Source: CAYQNU01 sp964419055
GTDB taxonomy: Bacteria > Bacteroidota > Bacteroidia > Flavobacteriales_D > Parvicellaceae
Reading direction: 5' to 3'
DNA: 64,000 nt
Assembly (NCBI GenBank): GCA_964419055.1
Contig: CAYQNU010000002.1
Coordinates: 203,786 to 267,785 of the forward strand
Under the pieces are notes generated by a model, which did not search any database, was not told the origin of the DNA, and saw only the letters and a list, made by a program, of their open reading frames with translations. Shown in pieces: positions 61,017 to 64,000 of the stretch. A program made the position numbers and the translations under genes. Position 1 is the first letter of the stretch. Every line of letters begins with the position of its first letter.

Positions 61017-61129
61017 ATCGTTAATGTTTGCGTGGGAGTGGGTGGTGTATGTATATGTCAATGATAGTGGTGAACCACCTAAATGAAACAATTCTACAAA
61101 AGAAATTATTTTAAGAGAAAAGTAAATTT

Positions 61130-61654
61130 ATGTTGAAGAAATTAGTAATAAATTACAATCAAGTAGACCTGAATGATAGCTATTGTACAACATTATTTTC
61201 ATTTGAAAACAATCTTCTTGTACCATTTATAAATGTTCAGATTGAAGAATTGCCTAATTTAAAAAATGGCTTCGTAAATTACTGCTATATTCTGTTTACT
61301 GCAGTGCACGAATATAAATTAATTAAATTCAATTCTACGAAGAAAATACACGAATCAAAGGGTTTTATTTTTAGGGATTCAAATAGATTACCTGATTATA
61401 TTTTTTTTGTTTGTCAAAAAGATGAAGTATATGATTTAAGGATAGTTTGTGATGAATCTTTTTTATTATTAAAGGAGGATTCTGAAATTTCGCAAAGCCA
61501 ATATTTACCTTATGATACTCCTTATTTTTCAAAAAATATCGACACAAAAAAAGCTGAGCATTTCCTTGCCGGAGAAAACATTGAAAATGAAAACATTACT
61601 ATGTTAGGAATAAAAAATATTAATGAGTTTCAAAAAATTAATTTTTGGAAGTAA
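61130..61654 (+). CDS. Cytoplasmic hypothetical protein of the cassette array
   Basis: A 174-residue protein without signal peptide (MLKKLVINYNQVDLND). No recognised domain. Its Tyr/Phe/Asn-rich, mixed beta composition resembles small immunity-type proteins, but this is a guess. The leader from the repeat's promoter box is ~120 bp. A repeat copy lies on each side. Confidence 0.6.
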   Translation: MLKKLVINYNQVDLNDSYCTTLFSFENNLLVPFINVQIEELPNLKNGFVNYCYILFTAVHEYKLIKFNSTKKIHESKGFIFRDSNRLPDYIFFVCQKDEVYDLRIVCDESFLLLKEDSEISQSQYLPYDTPYFSKNIDTKKAEHFLAGENIENENITMLGIKNINEFQKINFWK

Positions 61655-61701
61655 TTTGTTCTTGAAGTGATTGGTAGTATTCTAAACAAACCAAGCTCCT
61701 T

Positions 61702-61818
61702 CCCCTACAAAAAATAAACTTTTTATCAAGGCAGACCTTTCTCCTTTTACTGAAATTTAAACGAGGTATTTTTAAATAATACCATCTTGGTTTATTAATT
61801 TTTCTAAATTTGTAGAGC
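61702..61818 (+). repeat. Promoter-bearing intergenic repeat, copy 2
   Basis: Shares the AATAAACTTTTTATCAAGGC, hairpin (GAGGTATT..AATACCATC), CTTGG..TATTAATTTTTC and -7 box TAAATTTG (61805-61812) blocks with the other copies. CTTCCCC at 61699-61705 is complementary to GGGGAAG at 61846-61852. Confidence 0.88.
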
Positions 61819-61878
61819 AACGCGAAAGGATTACGAACTGGATCGGGGGAAGACAAAACGAATCGTGAAATAAATCAA

Positions 61879-62460
61879 TTGAAAACAATTAAATTATTTA
61901 TATATTTTTTGTTTATATGTATTTCTATTAAAAGCCAAAATTTGACTTTTAATAATAACTCATTAATAATAAATGATTCTATTGAAATACTATATACTAC
62001 AACTAACAAATTTGGTAATTTGGGCAATTGGAAAAATTACAGTGAAAACCTAAAATATATTGATTTAAAAAAATCTCAACCATATAAATCGCTTTTATGT
62101 AAGGATATTGGAATTCTATTGACTACAGATGTAATGGAGCCCGAAGGAAAAATAAATGCAAACTCAACAATATTAGGATTGCAATTTGTATTTCAGGACA
62201 ATTTAACTACAGGAAATGTTATGAATACACTAGAAGAAAGGAAATTAGGTAAAAAGTTTAAAGGTGTTTTAGAATTTGATAGTATTTTGATTGACCTCAA
62301 TTATTCATATGAAAAATGTATAAATGATTTTACTGGAATTGAAAAAACAGTTAATAACATTAACAATAAAAAAAGGGTACTTTTTGATTATAACACGTAT
62401 CGATTTACATTCATTTTCATCAATAATAAAATTATATGTTGTCAAATATCTAAATTATAA
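61879..62460 (+). CDS. Secreted hypothetical protein of the cassette array
   Basis: 193 residues from a TTG (61879). Signal peptide TIKLFIYFLFICISIKS. The body reads IKINxxxILG...GLQFVFQDN and GVLEFDSILIDLN with no recognised domain. The next copy of the repeat begins within a few bases of its stop. Confidence 0.6.
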   Translation: MKTIKLFIYFLFICISIKSQNLTFNNNSLIINDSIEILYTTTNKFGNLGNWKNYSENLKYIDLKKSQPYKSLLCKDIGILLTTDVMEPEGKINANSTILGLQFVFQDNLTTGNVMNTLEERKLGKKFKGVLEFDSILIDLNYSYEKCINDFTGIEKTVNNINNKKRVLFDYNTYRFTFIFINNKIICCQISKL

Positions 62461-62472
62461 TGGATTCCCTTA

Positions 62473-62591
62473 CCCCCATAAAGAATAACCTTTTAAAAAA
62501 AGCTGACCTCTCTCCTCTGAAATTTAATTTAAACAAGGTATTATTAAGATAATACCATCTTGGATTACTAATTTTTTTAAATTTGTGGAGC
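62473..62591 (+). repeat. Promoter-bearing intergenic repeat, copy 3
   Basis: Hairpin GGTATTAT-TAAG-ATAATACC is perfect in this copy. The -7 box TAAATTTG is at 62578-62585. GGATTCCC at 62462-62469 is complementary to GGGAATCC at 62616-62623, a different sequence from the arms of the other copies. Confidence 0.88.
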
Positions 62592-62643
62592 TCCTTTAAA
62601 GTGCGCGCTGAAGCGGGGAATCCGAATACTAAAAAATGATAAT

Positions 62644-63162
62644 ATGATTAATAAACTAGGAATCATCACAATAAGTTTAATTTTGTATTCGTGCAGAACT
62701 GCTACCGAATGCAGAAAATTTTCAGATTACGAAAAAACCATTACGAAGTCTTTTTTTGAAGAGATAAATTTGGTCAATGGTTTAGATACTATAAATTTTG
62801 AGTTGATTGATGTCTATGAAAAGGATATTGATACTGCCATTAATAGTGCATTTACTGCTGAAGAATGTACCAATGGGTATTATTCCCATTACCAATATGA
62901 TTTGAATCCTGATGATGATATTTTCAGTGTAAATAATGTGTATACAGCTTTTTTTTTAGTTGATGACGGTGATAGAAAAACATTTCGATTTAAATTAGGA
63001 GAAAAAGATAAAATCATATATTATGAAAATCTTAAAGAAGTTTCTTTAGAAATAGTGAACTATGATACAAATGTTTATTTTAAAACTTTTATTATTGATG
63101 AAGGAAAATTAATTAAGTGCATTGATTTTAACAATAAAACATGGGATGTAAAGAAGGTTTAG
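62644..63162 (+). CDS. Lipoprotein of the cassette array
   Basis: 172 residues; MINKLGIITISLILYSC, lipobox Cys17. The mature part contains ATECRKFSDYEKTI and a long acidic, beta-rich body (DLNPDDDIFSVNNVYTAFFLVDDGDRKTFRF). No known family. Repeat copies lie on each side. Confidence 0.65.
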   Translation: MINKLGIITISLILYSCRTATECRKFSDYEKTITKSFFEEINLVNGLDTINFELIDVYEKDIDTAINSAFTAEECTNGYYSHYQYDLNPDDDIFSVNNVYTAFFLVDDGDRKTFRFKLGEKDKIIYYENLKEVSLEIVNYDTNVYFKTFIIDEGKLIKCIDFNNKTWDVKKV

Positions 63163-63173
63163 AGCACCAAGCT

Positions 63174-63292
63174 CCTCCCATAAAGAATTAACTTTATTAG
63201 AAGTTCTGACCTAACACCTCTAAATCTGAACATAAACTGAGTATTTCTAAATAATACCCTCTTGGATTACTAATTTTTCTACATTTGTAGAG
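63174..63292 (+). repeat. Promoter-bearing intergenic repeat, copy 4
   Basis: Hairpin GAGTATT..AATACCCTC, CTTGGATTACTAATTTTTC and -7 box TACATTTG (63280-63287). AGCTCC at 63170-63175 is complementary to GGAGCT at 63315-63320. Confidence 0.88.
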
Positions 63293-63350
63293 ATAGGTGA
63301 ACGGATTTAGAAAGGGAGCTGGAGTATAATGGTTTTAAAAATAGTGTAAT

Positions 63351-63968
63351 GTGAAAAACAAAATATCCTATTTAGTATTATTAAGTAACTTAATGCTTTT
63401 ATCCTGTGGTGGATTTGTTAACCAAAATTCTATCGAACAAGAAAGTCAAGAAGTTTTTCAAAATCAATCAGAAACAACAACAATATCGAAAGACACTATA
63501 GGTTTGGCAACTTTTCTTGATCAACTAAAAATAATTGTTTCAAATAAAGATTCATTGGCTTTGGATGCTATAATTTATAAAAATATTGAGGTTAGCTCTG
63601 GTGCGGGGATATATGGAAAACAAGCATTTTATGAATATTGGTATGCTGAAGATCAACCTAAAGATACATTATGGAATAATTTAAGTAAATTACTATCATA
63701 CGGAGGTAATTATAGCGATTATTTTTTATTTTATAGATTTCCTTTTTTTGCCAGTGATGATATATTTGATTGTCCAATAGAGTGTATGTTATACGCTGCA
63801 AATATTGTTGAAAACCCTATGCTTTATGACTATAAAAACAATAAAGTTAAAAAAGATCTCCCATTGTACTCTTGTTTAATTTTAAATCATGATAATAAAA
63901 TGTTAAAAGAAGGCTTTGAAAGAATTCTTTTGCCGAATGATACAGTTTGTAACCTCCCCCAAAAATAG
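63351..63968 (+). CDS. Lipoprotein of the cassette array
   Basis: 205 residues from a GTG (63351); MKNKISYLVLLSNLMLLSC, lipobox Cys19. After GGFVNQNSIEQESQEV the protein has LDQLKIIVSNKDSLALDAIIYKNIEVSSGAGIYGKQAF, which may be an NTF2/SnoaL-like or similar alpha-beta domain, but no assignment is secure. The stop is 32 bp before the window end. Confidence 0.65.
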   Translation: MKNKISYLVLLSNLMLLSCGGFVNQNSIEQESQEVFQNQSETTTISKDTIGLATFLDQLKIIVSNKDSLALDAIIYKNIEVSSGAGIYGKQAFYEYWYAEDQPKDTLWNNLSKLLSYGGNYSDYFLFYRFPFFASDDIFDCPIECMLYAANIVENPMLYDYKNNKVKKDLPLYSCLILNHDNKMLKEGFERILLPNDTVCNLPQK

Positions 63969-64000
63969 GACAACTTTAAAATATAATTATTAATTTTAAA

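Noticed and set aside
60905..63350. Classical integron attC array
   Set aside because: No integrase in the window and I found no RYYYAAC/GTTRRRY core pair at the repeat edges; kept only as cassette-like.

Overview
The window is AT-rich and comes from a member of the Bacteroidota, most likely Flavobacteriales (a Crocinitomicaceae-like lineage is a guess). Three things support this. Secreted proteins carry type IX secretion (T9SS) C-terminal sorting domains of type A (21041..22567, 22564..23409) and type B (14036..16156). Many genes are preceded by the Bacteroidota -7 promoter box TAnnTTTG and lack Shine-Dalgarno sequences. Short-spaced surface lipoproteins are abundant. A run of exactly 100 N (10469..10568) marks a scaffold gap, so this is a draft or metagenome assembly.

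Layout. 1..9700: the end of a surface polysaccharide locus (partial sugar transferase, lipoprotein), a MITE-like element, a TSP3-repeat beta-barrel, a GT4 glycosyltransferase, tRNA-Leu followed by tandem copies of its own 3' end, two OmpA-like secreted proteins, a UMF1-type MFS transporter and a Tat-exported pirin. 9700..11460: tRNA-Ser, a tandem repeat array and the assembly gap. 11475..20786: small membrane proteins, a DUF4442 protein, CinA, a T9SS type B protein, an ABC-F ATPase, a universal stress protein and a DEAD-box-like helicase. 21041..23409: two T9SS type A proteins. 38072..59841: mostly housekeeping genes (MazG, response regulator, UvrA, DnaJ-domain protein, HtpG, GT2, NhaC, HAD phosphatase, subtilase, SpoIIE-type phosphatase, zinc phospholipase/nuclease-like, DUF1573, Pgk) with interspersed lipoproteins.

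The most unusual region is 23466..38058. It holds three large signal-peptide-bearing proteins that join WD40/beta-propeller repeats to a C-terminal caspase-like (C14/metacaspase) domain. Each has an intact His/Cys dyad and a consensus EF-hand-like loop. Between the first and second lie three lipocalin-like lipoproteins, two outer-membrane-barrel-like proteins and a VWA-like lipoprotein. The last three of these genes and the second caspase gene overlap or nearly touch, forming one translationally coupled operon. The caspase-encoding 3' ends of the second and third genes are nearly identical while their propeller parts have diverged, which implies recent gene conversion or domain swapping. An envelope-localised, possibly calcium-gated caspase system is the main candidate for something undescribed.

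The second unusual region is 60876..63968. Four unrelated small genes are each preceded by a ~110 bp conserved repeat that carries its own -7 promoter box and a small hairpin. Each repeat is also bounded by short inverted repeats whose sequence differs from copy to copy while complementarity is kept. This looks like a cassette array; no recombinase is visible in the window.
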